DNA from: Zopfochytrium polystomum
Lineage: Eukaryota > Chytridiomycota > Chytridiomycetes > Chytridiales > Chytridiaceae
DNA: 64,000 bases
Reading direction: 5' to 3'
NCBI GenBank assembly: GCA_025765615.1
Contig: JAIVFJ010000256.1
Location: 1 to 64,000 of the forward strand
In this document: positions 11,304 through 19,640 of the stretch, piece after piece
Position numbering within the stretch: position 1 is the first letter of the stretch
How the letters are laid out: the number at the start of each line of letters is the position of its first letter
Notes under the pieces: model-generated
Told to the model about the DNA's origin: nothing
The model's input: the letters and a program-made list of their open reading frames with translations, nothing else
The model's database searches: none
Program-made: the position numbers and the translations under genes

Positions 11304-11510
11304 TGTAGGTCTTGTGCGCTGCGTCCTCCTTCGTCGTTCCTTTGTGTGTCTGACAGAATTGTTTCGCGGCCTTTTACAGACGATGCCATGACCGCGAGCG
11401 TGCTATTTCTGGCTCTGCAGGTTGCCGGCAAGACAGCGGATGTTTCCGTGTACGAGGGAGGATGGGTGGAATACGCGGGCAAGAAGTCGAGCGTCATGCG
11501 AACATTCTGA
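9816..11510 (+). CDS. Two-domain rhodanese / mercaptopyruvate sulfurtransferase-like, active Cys missing
   Basis: Five exons (9816-10313, 10430-10523, 10580-10668, 10762-11254, 11380-11510) join to 435 codons including the stop. Domain 1 shows [33 protein letters not shown] and [11 protein letters not shown] Pro/Ser-rich linker leads to domain 2, with [11 protein letters not shown] and VYEGGWVEY. Active family members carry a Cys in a CGSGxTA loop before the last helix. Here the splice gives VVVMGHDAMTASV, so the Cys is replaced by Gly and the loop is altered. No alternative acceptor nearby restores it. The enzyme may be inactive or regulatory. The N-terminus is basic and could be a mitochondrial presequence, and an internal Met at 9891 is an alternative start. 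It begins only 28 bp after the V-ATPase stop. A 33-base T run lies in the last intron. Confidence 0.8.
11270..11302. repeat. Poly-T tract (33 bases) in the last rhodanese intron
   Basis: Thirty-three uninterrupted T residues lie within the intron, upstream of the TTTTACAG acceptor at 11379. Assembly across such a run is unreliable. Confidence 0.9.
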
Positions 11511-11848
11511 ACTGGAACACACAACGGGCGTTTGCATGGCCTCTCTCTACACATGAGTTCGTTTAATGGGGTGGGGCTGGTGTTCGGACACACACGGGCA
11601 GCGGCGAAGAATCCTGTGTCCGAGCCACGAAGAAGACAAGCTGGTTCGCGTTTCTTCGTTCTGTTTGCCTGTCTGTGCCCTCCCTTCACCGCACGTATCT
11701 AGCTAGAGACAGACCAAGAGACAGATGCAGAAACGGCAAATACCGCGAGAACACGCTGGGGAGCCAAGCAACAAGCGCAGATCTTGTTGGCGAACGAGCA
11801 TCTCTTCTCCTTCCCCGCCCACAGTCACCCATCCTCGTCACGCCGTTG

Positions 11849-14314
11849 ATGGCATCGGCGGGTCCCTCATCTTCGTTGTTGTCAAAGGCCCCAGGGCGCC
11901 GTTCCTACCGCTCAACCGTATTCGTCGACGCAGACGACGACGCAAATTTCATCGGCCTCCCACGCCACACCCTGCCCGCCTGCCCACAGGACGCCGCGGC
12001 GGTCGCCGCCGCCCACTGGGTCAGCCACCGCTCTCAAAATCGCACTGGGGCTTCCGCAATAGTATCAGCAGCACCAGCAGCACCACCAATTGCCTCAGAT
12101 CTGACCAAGTCGCTTGTGGTTAATGGAAACGGGACGATGGGAAAATCCCTGCCGAAAAGGAAGCGAGGAAAACCCTCAATGCAAGATCCCACACCTGCCA
12201 GTGCCCCCTATGCACCTGCGAACAAGAAGAAGTGCCCTGCGAACGGCGTCGGTGACATCGCCACTCCTTCCACCAACGATAGTATCGGAATCAGCAGCGG
12301 CGGGGAAAACTGTCCAGTCACGTCTTTTGACGATACCCTCGATACACACCAACCGCAGGTTCCCTCCGTGCCAAGTTCTTCCTATTCAACGACAGTTCCC
12401 AACCCTGAAGCTCCGACAACACCAACCTTGCCCCCAAACCCCATCGCTCGCCACCCACGCTTCTTATCTCGCGCTCCTTCCCCACCGCCCAACCTTGACG
12501 GGTCAATATATATTGGCCGAATCATTTCGCCGGGATCAATAAGACTCGCGGCGGCCGGCGCACCGAGAGTGCGGCCAGCCATTCGATTCGATGAAACAGC
12601 AACGTCTTCACGGTCGTCTCCGGAAATTGGTCAGGATCTTCCCGGCGGCGAGGTCTGGCCCGCGCTGAAAATCGGCTCTGCAGACGATTTTTCGGCAGCG
12701 GCTGCGGCGGCGGCAGAGGCAGAACAGGTGTCAGCAGCAGTGGCGGAGAAAAAAGCGGCGGTGGTCGCAAGCATTCGAAGCATTCTTTCCAGCAAGTCGG
12801 AGTGGGACGCGAGACCGCTCAGCTCTGTGCACAGCATTTCGGAAGAAGGCACCCGCGATTATTTTGAAGAGATGGGATATCCCTCCGATGTCGCAAGCCG
12901 CAACTTTGATGAATCCTTCCGCTTCGACAACACTTTAGCAAGCAACACTGCCAAATTATTGTCCGTCTCTCCGGCGTCGACCGCAGCGGACCCTTACACG
13001 GCCGCTGCGCACTTTGCGACAGCAAGATCAATGTCTGCGTGCCCATCTCTCTCATCGGTTACTACCGTCACATCTCCGCAAGAGAAAGATAAATACAGAA
13101 AACCACTTCCGCGCCAAGGATACCGCAACCTGGAAGCATCGGAGCCACAGCTGCATCAGCAAGAAGGGACTCTGCAACATGTCGAGACGAAGGAAATTGT
13201 TGTGAAAGAGAATGATGGGGATGTTGATGTGAAGTACAATCAGCTCCCTCCGCTACCTTCATCCAAAGCTCTCACGTACGACATTGCATCCCGTCTCCGA
13301 GCCGCCACCCGCATTGAACCAACCAGATTCTCCTCCGCCTCTGGCTCATCGTCTTCGTCGCACGGCGAAACGCTGATTGAAGTGATCGATGTCGACCTGC
13401 TATTTGCTGATGGGGTGCCACTGCCGGAGAGCAGTCGCATGAAAGGTGTTCACCTGTTTGTTGAGAACGAAGTTATAGAGGTGGACGATGAAGGACTGGA
13501 CGACGATTTGGAGGACTTGGATGACGACGACGATGAGGTGGAAAAAGTGCCGCCAGCCCGAGTAAAACCCGAGCCGGTCTTGCCAAAGGCCAGGTGCATT
13601 CGTGGAAGCAGCGCATCGAGCGATTTGACGGAAGTGTCGAGCCCTCAGAATCGTGTCGCCGCCATGGATTTAACGACGGAAAGCGCCGTATCGGTACCGT
13701 CGCAATCGAACTCTCTGCCGCCTTTGAAGCTGGCGAAACCCGCGGGCACTGGTCGCTGGAGATTTCTGGAAGCGTCTGACCCGCCCCTCAGACACGGCTC
13801 GCCAGCGCCGCAGGGGTTGGAGCTGCAAGACGGATGCGGTGCGCCGCATCCTGCGGCGTGGCCAGCGGCAGGTGCGGTGGCTCCGGCGGCAGAAGGCGAC
13901 AACACGTGGATGGAAGCCCCCGTTCAGCCAGAGATACCGAACTGGACAGGCGACGCGACGCCATGGAACGGTGGTGTTGTGACTGAACCCGTTGACGGAG
14001 ACGGACGCTCGCTCCCGCCATGGCAGCCGCCTGAAGTTTCCGCTCCATCGTTCTGCGAACAAAGTGGAGACGCTGGCTGGGTTGGAGATGACGGCTGGCT
14101 GGCAGCCAGACTGTTCAACTGTCCACTGATTTCGAACAAGCAGTCCCTGGGGGTCCCTTGGGTGGGCAGGGAAGTGTGGGAGGCTTGCAGTATCTTGATG
14201 CACCGGTCTCGGAGCTGCCGCCCTCGGCCGCGGAGGGCTGGTTGGAGTGGCTCGAGGAAAGTCAAGGAACTTTGTGAATTAGCAATCGCGGCCACTGTTT
14301 GCAGAAGATTTTAA
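11849..14314 (+). CDS. Large low-complexity protein with SUMO-interacting-like motifs
   Basis: A single uninterrupted frame (open from 11675; the Met at 11849 begins the more regular coding sequence) encodes about 821 residues. The protein is rich in Ser, Pro, Ala and Thr and mostly predicted disordered, with no recognised domain. Two hydrophobic-acidic patches stand out: TLIEVIDVDLLFADG and NEVIEVDDEGLDDDLEDLDDDDD. They resemble SUMO-interacting motifs (a short Val/Ile core next to an acidic run). A basic cluster (LPKRKRGKP) could serve as a nuclear localisation signal. The C-terminal 150 residues are Trp- and Gly-rich. Its uninterrupted length in a window full of introns supports it being real. 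The function is unknown and a nuclear role is only inferred. Confidence 0.6.
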   Translation: MASAGPSSSLLSKAPGRRSYRSTVFVDADDDANFIGLPRHTLPACPQDAAAVAAAHWVSHRSQNRTGASAIVSAAPAAPPIASDLTKSLVVNGNGTMGKSLPKRKRGKPSMQDPTPASAPYAPANKKKCPANGVGDIATPSTNDSIGISSGGENCPVTSFDDTLDTHQPQVPSVPSSSYSTTVPNPEAPTTPTLPPNPIARHPRFLSRAPSPPPNLDGSIYIGRIISPGSIRLAAAGAPRVRPAIRFDETATSSRSSPEIGQDLPGGEVWPALKIGSADDFSAAAAAAAEAEQVSAAVAEKKAAVVASIRSILSSKSEWDARPLSSVHSISEEGTRDYFEEMGYPSDVASRNFDESFRFDNTLASNTAKLLSVSPASTAADPYTAAAHFATARSMSACPSLSSVTTVTSPQEKDKYRKPLPRQGYRNLEASEPQLHQQEGTLQHVETKEIVVKENDGDVDVKYNQLPPLPSSKALTYDIASRLRAATRIEPTRFSSASGSSSSSHGETLIEVIDVDLLFADGVPLPESSRMKGVHLFVENEVIEVDDEGLDDDLEDLDDDDDEVEKVPPARVKPEPVLPKARCIRGSSASSDLTEVSSPQNRVAAMDLTTESAVSVPSQSNSLPPLKLAKPAGTGRWRFLEASDPPLRHGSPAPQGLELQDGCGAPHPAAWPAAGAVAPAAEGDNTWMEAPVQPEIPNWTGDATPWNGGVVTEPVDGDGRSLPPWQPPEVSAPSFCEQSGDAGWVGDDGWLAARLFNCPLISNKQSLGVPWVGREVWEACSILMHRSRSCRPRPRRAGWSGSRKVKELCELAIAATVCRRF

Positions 14315-14509
14315 CTGAACACAGTGATGGTGCGCTTGCTGGTGGTGCTGTATTCTTGTAAAGTTTTGTTGTTTCTGTGCCTTTCATGGTTTTTTCACTC
14401 ACCCTCCTCTTTCTCATCCGAAGCACACTGCTCTTGGGTTCGATGGGCGTCGCTTGGCTTTGTCGGTTTCACTTTGCAGACCACGTTGTTCTTTTCCGGT
14501 TGCCACTTT

Positions 14510-14543
<34 letters not shown>

Positions 14544-14640
14544 TTTCCTTTTCTCTCTCCCTCCTTTCTCCTCGTGTTTCGTTTCTTTTTTCTCCTCATT
14601 TATCCAAATCAATTTCCCTTCCTACATCAGTAACTTTGCA

Positions 14641-14661
14641 GGGGGATTGTCTAAAACGGAG
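14641..14661 (+). repeat. Left terminal inverted repeat of the Harbinger-type element
   Basis: GGGGGATTGTCTAAAA followed by CGGAG; pairs with the inverted copy at 17987-18008, lies 36 bp past the transposase stop codon and defines the left end of the element. Confidence 0.8.
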
Positions 14662-14696
14662 AGAGATTGTACGAAACTTCATTTATTGTACAGATG

Positions 14697-15868
14697 TCAC
14701 CACACATTGGGCCGAGGAAATACAGAAACGTAAGCTGGGCGAGAATGGGGCTGGCTGTACCAGTCGCCGTCAAACTCCACGTCCTCCTCGTCTTCCTCGC
14801 CCTCCTCGCTCTCACTCTCCTCGCTCTCGTCCCACGACATTTCCTCGTCAGACGATCCGTCTAGTGATTCCGTCTCGGCTGGTTCCTCCCTCTCCCGCGT
14901 TTGAGCCGCAGAAGGTCCATCCACCAGAGCAGCAGGAGCTGGTCGTAATATTTGCAGCAACGCCTCTCGAATGTCATACATAGGCTCATACTCCAGCTTC
15001 ATATTCACCAGGAAGCACACAATTTTGAAAAACTCATTGAGCCTTGGGCGACCGTGACGAAACTGCTGTGTTGCGAGGCATCGAAACTCGCGAATCCGCT
15101 GGTTAACGTTTTCGTGACGAGTGCCAATCCTCTTGACTGCTCGATTGATAACAGGATCGAGACTCGCTGACGTCAGAAAACGAGGATCTCCGCGAAAGCC
15201 TTTGTCAGCTGCGACGCATTCGCCAGGACCAAGGAGAGGCGCTAGCCCCGCACGAGCGATCCGGAGGTCTGGATGGGATCCGCAAGGAAAGCCGTCACTC
15301 ACCCACACAATCTTGAGGTGACCGATGGCTGTGCCCACGACGAAGCGAATACCGGCGTGCTTGTGCTTATGGGAAAAGTCCGACTTCTGTCGGTGGCGCT
15401 GCTCCGGAACGTGAATGTCGATGCCGTCAGCGTACATGGAAAACTGCGGCGAAGACCAGTTGCACCAACGGTCTTCGAGGGAAAACTGAGGATATTGTAA
15501 AGTTAGAGGTGGCAAAGCTCGAAAGTCGTGAAAGAATTTACATGTGCAATATCAAGAAGCGCTTGTAAGCCCGACGACGACCAGTTCAACCACGTTTGGG
15601 CGCTAACACCAAGAGTCCTCCGGGCCACGTACTGCGTGGGGTAGACTTTCAAGAGGTACAGAGCGCAGAGAAGATGAATGGGCTTTGTTGCTGGGTGGTT
15701 ACCCGGCACTCGGATGCGCAACCAGATATCGTCACAAACTTGCGCCGAAACTCCAAAAAAGGCTTTGAAATCGTCAGCCACATTCGTTTGGCGGTGCTTC
15801 GGCTGGTCGCTCGCTGTGAAGTGGTGGAGGAAATGTGCTTCCCAATCGACAGAAAGTTGATCCGTCAT
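14697..15868 (-). CDS. Harbinger-type DDE transposase (DDE_Tnp_4)
   Basis: Two exons (15542-15868 and 14697-15485, phase-0 GT..AG intron) encode 371 residues. The first ~110 residues form a helical, probably DNA-binding region (IHLLCALYLLKVYPTQYVARRTLGVSAQTWLNW in short pieces). The catalytic core follows, with candidate triad residues Asp in MYADGIDI, Asp in VAADKGFRGD and Glu in TRHENVNQRIREF; the DKGF/DKGY context is characteristic of DDE_Tnp_4. The C-terminal 60 residues are very acidic (SSDEE, EESESEEGEEDEED). The enzyme would excise and insert the element between its terminal inverted repeats. The frame is intact and the triad is present, so activity is possible. Confidence 0.85.
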
Positions 15869-15957
15869 GTGGGTGGCTGGTGTATTCACGACTGTAGCGA
15901 GACTAACTTCTTTATAAAGAAGGGAGAGAGAGAGTGTGTGTGTGGGTGAGGCAGACA

Positions 15958-15966
15958 GAAAGAGAG

Positions 15967-16038
<72 letters not shown>
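15958..16038. repeat. (GA)n microsatellite, about 80 bp
   Basis: A nearly pure GA dinucleotide run in the 5' leader of the transposase, inside the Harbinger-type element. Confidence 0.9.
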
Positions 16039-16041
<3 letters not shown>

Positions 16042-16272
16042 CAAGACAGCACGGAGAATAGGGGTCCGAGCCACAATAAAGCCAGAGAAATTGATCATTT
16101 GGACGCGTGTTTACAATTAACGGACTCGGTTGTTTGGAAACTTGCATTGCGAGACGGAAGTGCGAAAAAAAAAAAGATGTTGAATTTTTTTTCTTGTCAA
16201 CAAAACAAGATTCCATTGCACAACATCTCTCGTCGCGGTAAAGAAGTCACCATCACGGTACAGATTTTGACC

Positions 16273-16416
16273 ACGCGGTCCAAAAAACAGCCACGCGGTC
16301 TACTTTACCAATTGACAAAAGGAGCCACCCATTAGCAACTAGACCGCGTACCAAGCCCAAATTGAAAATGCACAATAATTTTATTTTTGTGCAGTCGCGT
16401 GATGTTTAGACCGCGT
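16273..16416. promoter_or_regulatory. Four ACGCGGTC motifs, two direct and two inverted
   Basis: ACGCGGTC occurs at 16273-16280 and 16293-16300, and its inverse GACCGCGT at 16342-16349 and 16409-16416. All lie in the 0.9-kb region between the two divergent ORFs of the transposon. Repeated 8-mers in this position could bind the transposase, the second ORF's product or a host regulator; this is inference from position and symmetry. Confidence 0.5.
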
Positions 16417-16771
16417 TGCAGCCAAAAAACAAAACGGGGGAAAAAAAGGAAAAAAAGAGAAGCCCTGCCTGAACGCTGCATTGTGAAACGAAGAGTGAAG
16501 AGTCATTGGTGGTGTGCGCCTTGGCCCCAAGTCCGAGCTGTGCAAAACAGTTCATATGCGGCGCATGCCTTGTCTCTCTTTCACTCTCTTGCCCAGTCTC
16601 CAGCCCTCTCTCCTCTCCCCCTCGCTGTCTGTCACATGCTCATAGCTCACACAAGCGCACACCATTCCTCGCTCTGTACCTATCGTCCTGTATCGCTTGC
16701 TTCCATGGCGAACCCACAAATATGAAACGCGCAAGAATAGTATAAAACACCCCCCTCGCTGCAAAACCGCA

Positions 16772-17940
16772 ATGAAATCAGACAGTGAAGAGAGCAGCGA
16801 AAGCAGCGCGCGCCAAATCCCTGGCCGTGCTCGCAAGATTGACTATAACAATACATGGTGTGAGAAAGATCAGAAAAACCTTGACGCCGCCTGCGCAAAA
16901 GTCGACTGGTCCCTCCTGCCGCAACCAATTCGAGGGGCTGACATCAAAAAGCACTTTCCTAAATTTTCCAAGTTTGGCGTTCCGTTCATCCGTTCGAAAA
17001 TTGCTGGTAAGGGTGTGGAAAGACGTTGACTTCATAACGCACATGATCTCACCGTTCCCCTCTCTCCCTGCCTTCCTTGCGGCCCTCCCAAGCTTGGCGA
17101 GCTCTTCAAGAGAACACTCTCGCGCGAGGGTCGCTCCTTGCCTCCTTACTCCATTCTTCGGACAAGAAAGAGCCCTCTCAGCGCCACACTCATTCCTTTG
17201 ACGAGCCTGTTGCTGCCTCACCCATTGCTCAGCCAGACGACTCCGACATCGACGAGAGCATCTCGGACAAAGAGTTCCATTTCGGCGATTCTACTGACTT
17301 CGACGGTCCCACAGAAATGCTGCGCAACCGTGAGAATCCGCAGCCTTTGTACCCACGCAAGCGCAAATATGACGGGGAGCCCTTCAGCGCAGACGTCCTT
17401 GCGAACAACTCCAACATGCGATACTCGATGGAAGACGTCACAAATCAACCTGGGCGTTTCAACAAGAACTTTCGAGCGGTCACGCCTTCAAATTTGCGAC
17501 AAATACAGCCATCTCCGCCTCCATCCTTGCGTGGTGACGGTGGCTTTTCTGTCGACTTTTTGACCTCGGCTTTGAGGCCCACCATATCAATTCCGTCTGA
17601 CCACTTCATCCATGTGGTCCCAGTGCCAGGTCATGTGCTCGTCCTTGTTCACTTACTGTCGGGGCACAGCGTCACATTTAAAGTACCAGGCGATAGGCAG
17701 TCAATTATTGCCACCTATGTGCGCGATTCAGATGAAGGTGGTAATGTCTGGAAAATGGACGACCACAGTGAGTGGGACAATCTCTTGGTGTTAGGCGTGA
17801 AACATTTTCTGCTTAACACAATCACCATTGAAGCCAATTTTCCACGTCAAGTAACGGATGAAGTAGAGCGCCGTGAGGTTGTGGATAAAAATGGCGTTCG
17901 GGTTGGCTTAATTTTGATTTACAAAAATTTCGAGAACTAG
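16772..17940 (+). CDS. Second ORF of the Harbinger-type element
   Basis: Two exons (16772-17006 and 17093-17940) encode 360 residues, divergent from the transposase. A TATA box (TATAAAA at 16741) lies about 30 bp upstream of the start. The N-terminal ~85 residues are charged and helical (KDQKNLDAACAKVDWSLLP, then ADIIKKHFP-like and FIRSKIA), which could be a small helix-turn-helix. The middle is acidic (DDSDIDESISDKEF) and the C-terminus is a mixed beta-type segment. No known domain was recognised. In PIF/Harbinger elements the second protein usually assists transposase nuclear import and DNA binding; a similar role here is inferred only from the layout. An unrelated cargo gene is possible. 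Confidence 0.75.
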
Positions 17941-17986
17941 GACAAGAAGGCACTGTTGTTCAATAAAGCTTAGTTTGTGCAGTGAC

Positions 17987-18008
17987 CTCTGTTTTTAGAC
18001 AATCCCCC
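17987..18008 (-). repeat. Right terminal inverted repeat of the Harbinger-type element
   Basis: On the minus strand this reads GGGGGATTGTCTAAAAACAGAG, matching the left end with one inserted A and one substitution. It lies 46 bp past the stop codon of the second ORF. Confidence 0.8.
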
Positions 18009-18056
18009 AGTAGAACAGAGCGTTTCGAGTTACCAGTGGAATTGGCCGATCGTCAT

Positions 18057-18110
18057 TGGAATATATTCATGTGTCTGTTAAAAAAAATAAATATATTCAT
18101 GTGTCTGTTG
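18057..18110. repeat. Short tandem duplication just outside the transposon
   Basis: AATATATTCATGTGTCTGTT occurs twice, separated by a short A-rich link, between the right end of the transposon and the ankyrin-like gene. It may be a 3' UTR duplication or a footprint of element movement. Confidence 0.6.
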
Positions 18111-18121
18111 AAGATTTATTA

Positions 18122-19219
18122 TCAAAGCCAGAGTCCTCTGCCCTTCCACCACTCAATGACTTCAAGATTGCCTCGTCTTTTCGCCTCCTTGAAGCATGCA
18201 TCCGTGTACTTAAGCGGGAACTCGCTCTGGAGCCACCACTCAAGCACTAGAACGCTGTTATGCTCAAAGGCACGGAGTATAGCCTTGTCTGAATACTTGA
18301 CAGTCAGCCCGCTCGACTGCCACCAGTTCAGCACCGCCAGAGGCTCCTTGCAATTCGGAAGAACGTCGTCCACTGCGCGATCACTGTACTGAAGTTCCAG
18401 CCCACTGTCCCTCCACCACTGCAAGGCGGCAATATGACCATGATTCGAAGCGTTGTCCATGCTGGAATCGCTATACAACAGGGGCAGTCCACAGTTCCTC
18501 CACCACTCCAGAACAGAAACCTGTCCATACGCGCTCGCCCAATCCATCGCCAGCTTGCTGTACCTGGTTTCCAATCCGCTGTCTCTCCACCACTCCAGAA
18601 CGGAAACCTCGCCAAACTTGCTGGCATCGTCCATAGCACTGCCGCTGTACTTCATCTCCAACCCGCTGTCCTTCCACCACCGCAAAACACGGACGTGGCC
18701 CCTTGCGCTCGCCAGATCCAGAGCTGCGTGGGAGTACCGCGGCGTCCAGCCGCTGTCCACCCACCACTGCAGCACCTCAACGTGCCCGTTCTCGCTGGCG
18801 TCGTCCATCGGGTACTTTGGCCGCCGTCGAAGCGTGTACATCGGCCCAAACTTTATCCCCACCACCTTCATTTGGAGTCCGCTCTCCTCCCTCCACCACC
18901 GCAACACCGCGACGTGGCCGGCGCCACTCGCATCGACGAACGCGTGACCCGTGTAGCACGCGTCGAGCGCGGGCGCGCCGCCCGGGTGGTGGGCCGCGAC
19001 GAATCGCAGGAGGTCGAGGTCGCCGCGGCGGCTGGCCCTGTCGAGCAATCGGTCGTGGAGACAGCAGAGGGCGGCTGCTTGCGCAGGGCGGTCGCGGATG
19101 GCGGTGGAGAGGACGTACTTGTCGCGAGGGTCCAGGCGCTGTCCGACGGCGGCGAGTATGGGAAACGGCAGAACGGCCGTCATGTGAATGTGAGCTTGTC
19201 CAGTGCCCTTTCTGATCAC
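18122..19219 (-). CDS. Ankyrin-like protein with tandem WW repeats
   Basis: A single-exon frame of 365 residues starts at 19219. From about residue 100 it consists of at least seven repeats of roughly 33 residues with the core pattern 'A-x-D-x-A-S-x-x-G-x-V-x-V-L-x-W-W-R-D-S-G-L-x-x-x-Y-S', for example VSVLEWWRDSGLETRYS and VRVLRWWKDSGLEMKYS. This resembles ankyrin repeats in which the second helix carries a Trp-Trp pair. Such proteins are, to my knowledge, expanded in zoosporic fungi, where their role is undetermined; a protein-binding scaffold is the usual inference. The N-terminal part (about 60 residues) has an LPFPILAAVGQRLDPRDKYVL motif resembling an F-box-like start. The gene is complete, intact and lies directly beside the transposon. 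Confidence 0.75.
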   Translation of the reverse strand: MIRKGTGQAHIHMTAVLPFPILAAVGQRLDPRDKYVLSTAIRDRPAQAAALCCLHDRLLDRASRRGDLDLLRFVAAHHPGGAPALDACYTGHAFVDASGAGHVAVLRWWREESGLQMKVVGIKFGPMYTLRRRPKYPMDDASENGHVEVLQWWVDSGWTPRYSHAALDLASARGHVRVLRWWKDSGLEMKYSGSAMDDASKFGEVSVLEWWRDSGLETRYSKLAMDWASAYGQVSVLEWWRNCGLPLLYSDSSMDNASNHGHIAALQWWRDSGLELQYSDRAVDDVLPNCKEPLAVLNWWQSSGLTVKYSDKAILRAFEHNSVLVLEWWLQSEFPLKYTDACFKEAKRRGNLEVIEWWKGRGLWL

Positions 19220-19640
19220 ACTGCTGATAGCTTCTGCGGGGACGCGCTGGAAGTACCAGTTGCTACAAGTTCTTGATGATTCAAACTGCCCAAATGCGGG
19301 CGTCGACTCGCCTCACTGCAGCCAGAGAGGATTGGACGAGTTCGGAGGCAAAGTCAACGAACGGTGCCACCAGCGGGGTGTGGTTTTGTGAATGGAGACT
19401 CGATTTGACGGGACTTTTCCTCGGCCGCCGCTGATCTTCTTAGGACTGCAGATGCACTTGATACGCGTGCCGGTCCTCTTGGTCCACCGCTTGAGGTGCC
19501 TCTGCATGAGTTCCAAAGGCTGAAGTGCATTGCTCTGGCTCCCTGAGAGATGTTCTCTGAGTGGTATTCGCCGGGGAAGGGGGCTGCATTTAGGGGGCAG
19601 AATGCGAGAAGTCTGCCCACGTGTAAATGTGACCTGCTGG
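19220..19640. other. Intergenic, nothing recognised
   Basis: Between the ankyrin-like gene's start and the first detectable subtilase homology there is no convincing ORF. Part of this should be the promoter of the ankyrin-like gene. Confidence 0.35.

Larger units (their letters stand above)
14641..18008. mobile_element. Complete PIF/Harbinger-type DNA transposon (3.37 kb)
   Basis: Terminal inverted repeats match: GGGGGATTGTCTAAAACGGAG at the left end (14641-14661), and its near-perfect inverse at the right end (17987-18008). Between them lie a DDE transposase on the minus strand (14697-15868) and a second ORF on the plus strand (16772-17940), transcribed divergently. Both frames are intact and each has one canonical intron. 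This two-gene layout is typical of PIF/Harbinger elements. The 3-bp target duplication expected for that superfamily was not evident (GCA on the left, AGT on the right), so the site may have mutated or rearranged. Confidence 0.8.

Noticed and set aside
15934..16335. ORFs containing long Arg-Glu or Ser-Leu repeats
   Set aside because: Translations of the (GA)n microsatellite.
14632..18011. Three-base target duplication for the Harbinger-type element
   Set aside because: Flanks read GCA and AGT and do not match, so no target duplication is claimed.
18434..19276. 280-codon plus-strand ORF opposite the ankyrin-like gene
   Set aside because: Antisense shadow of the repeat protein.
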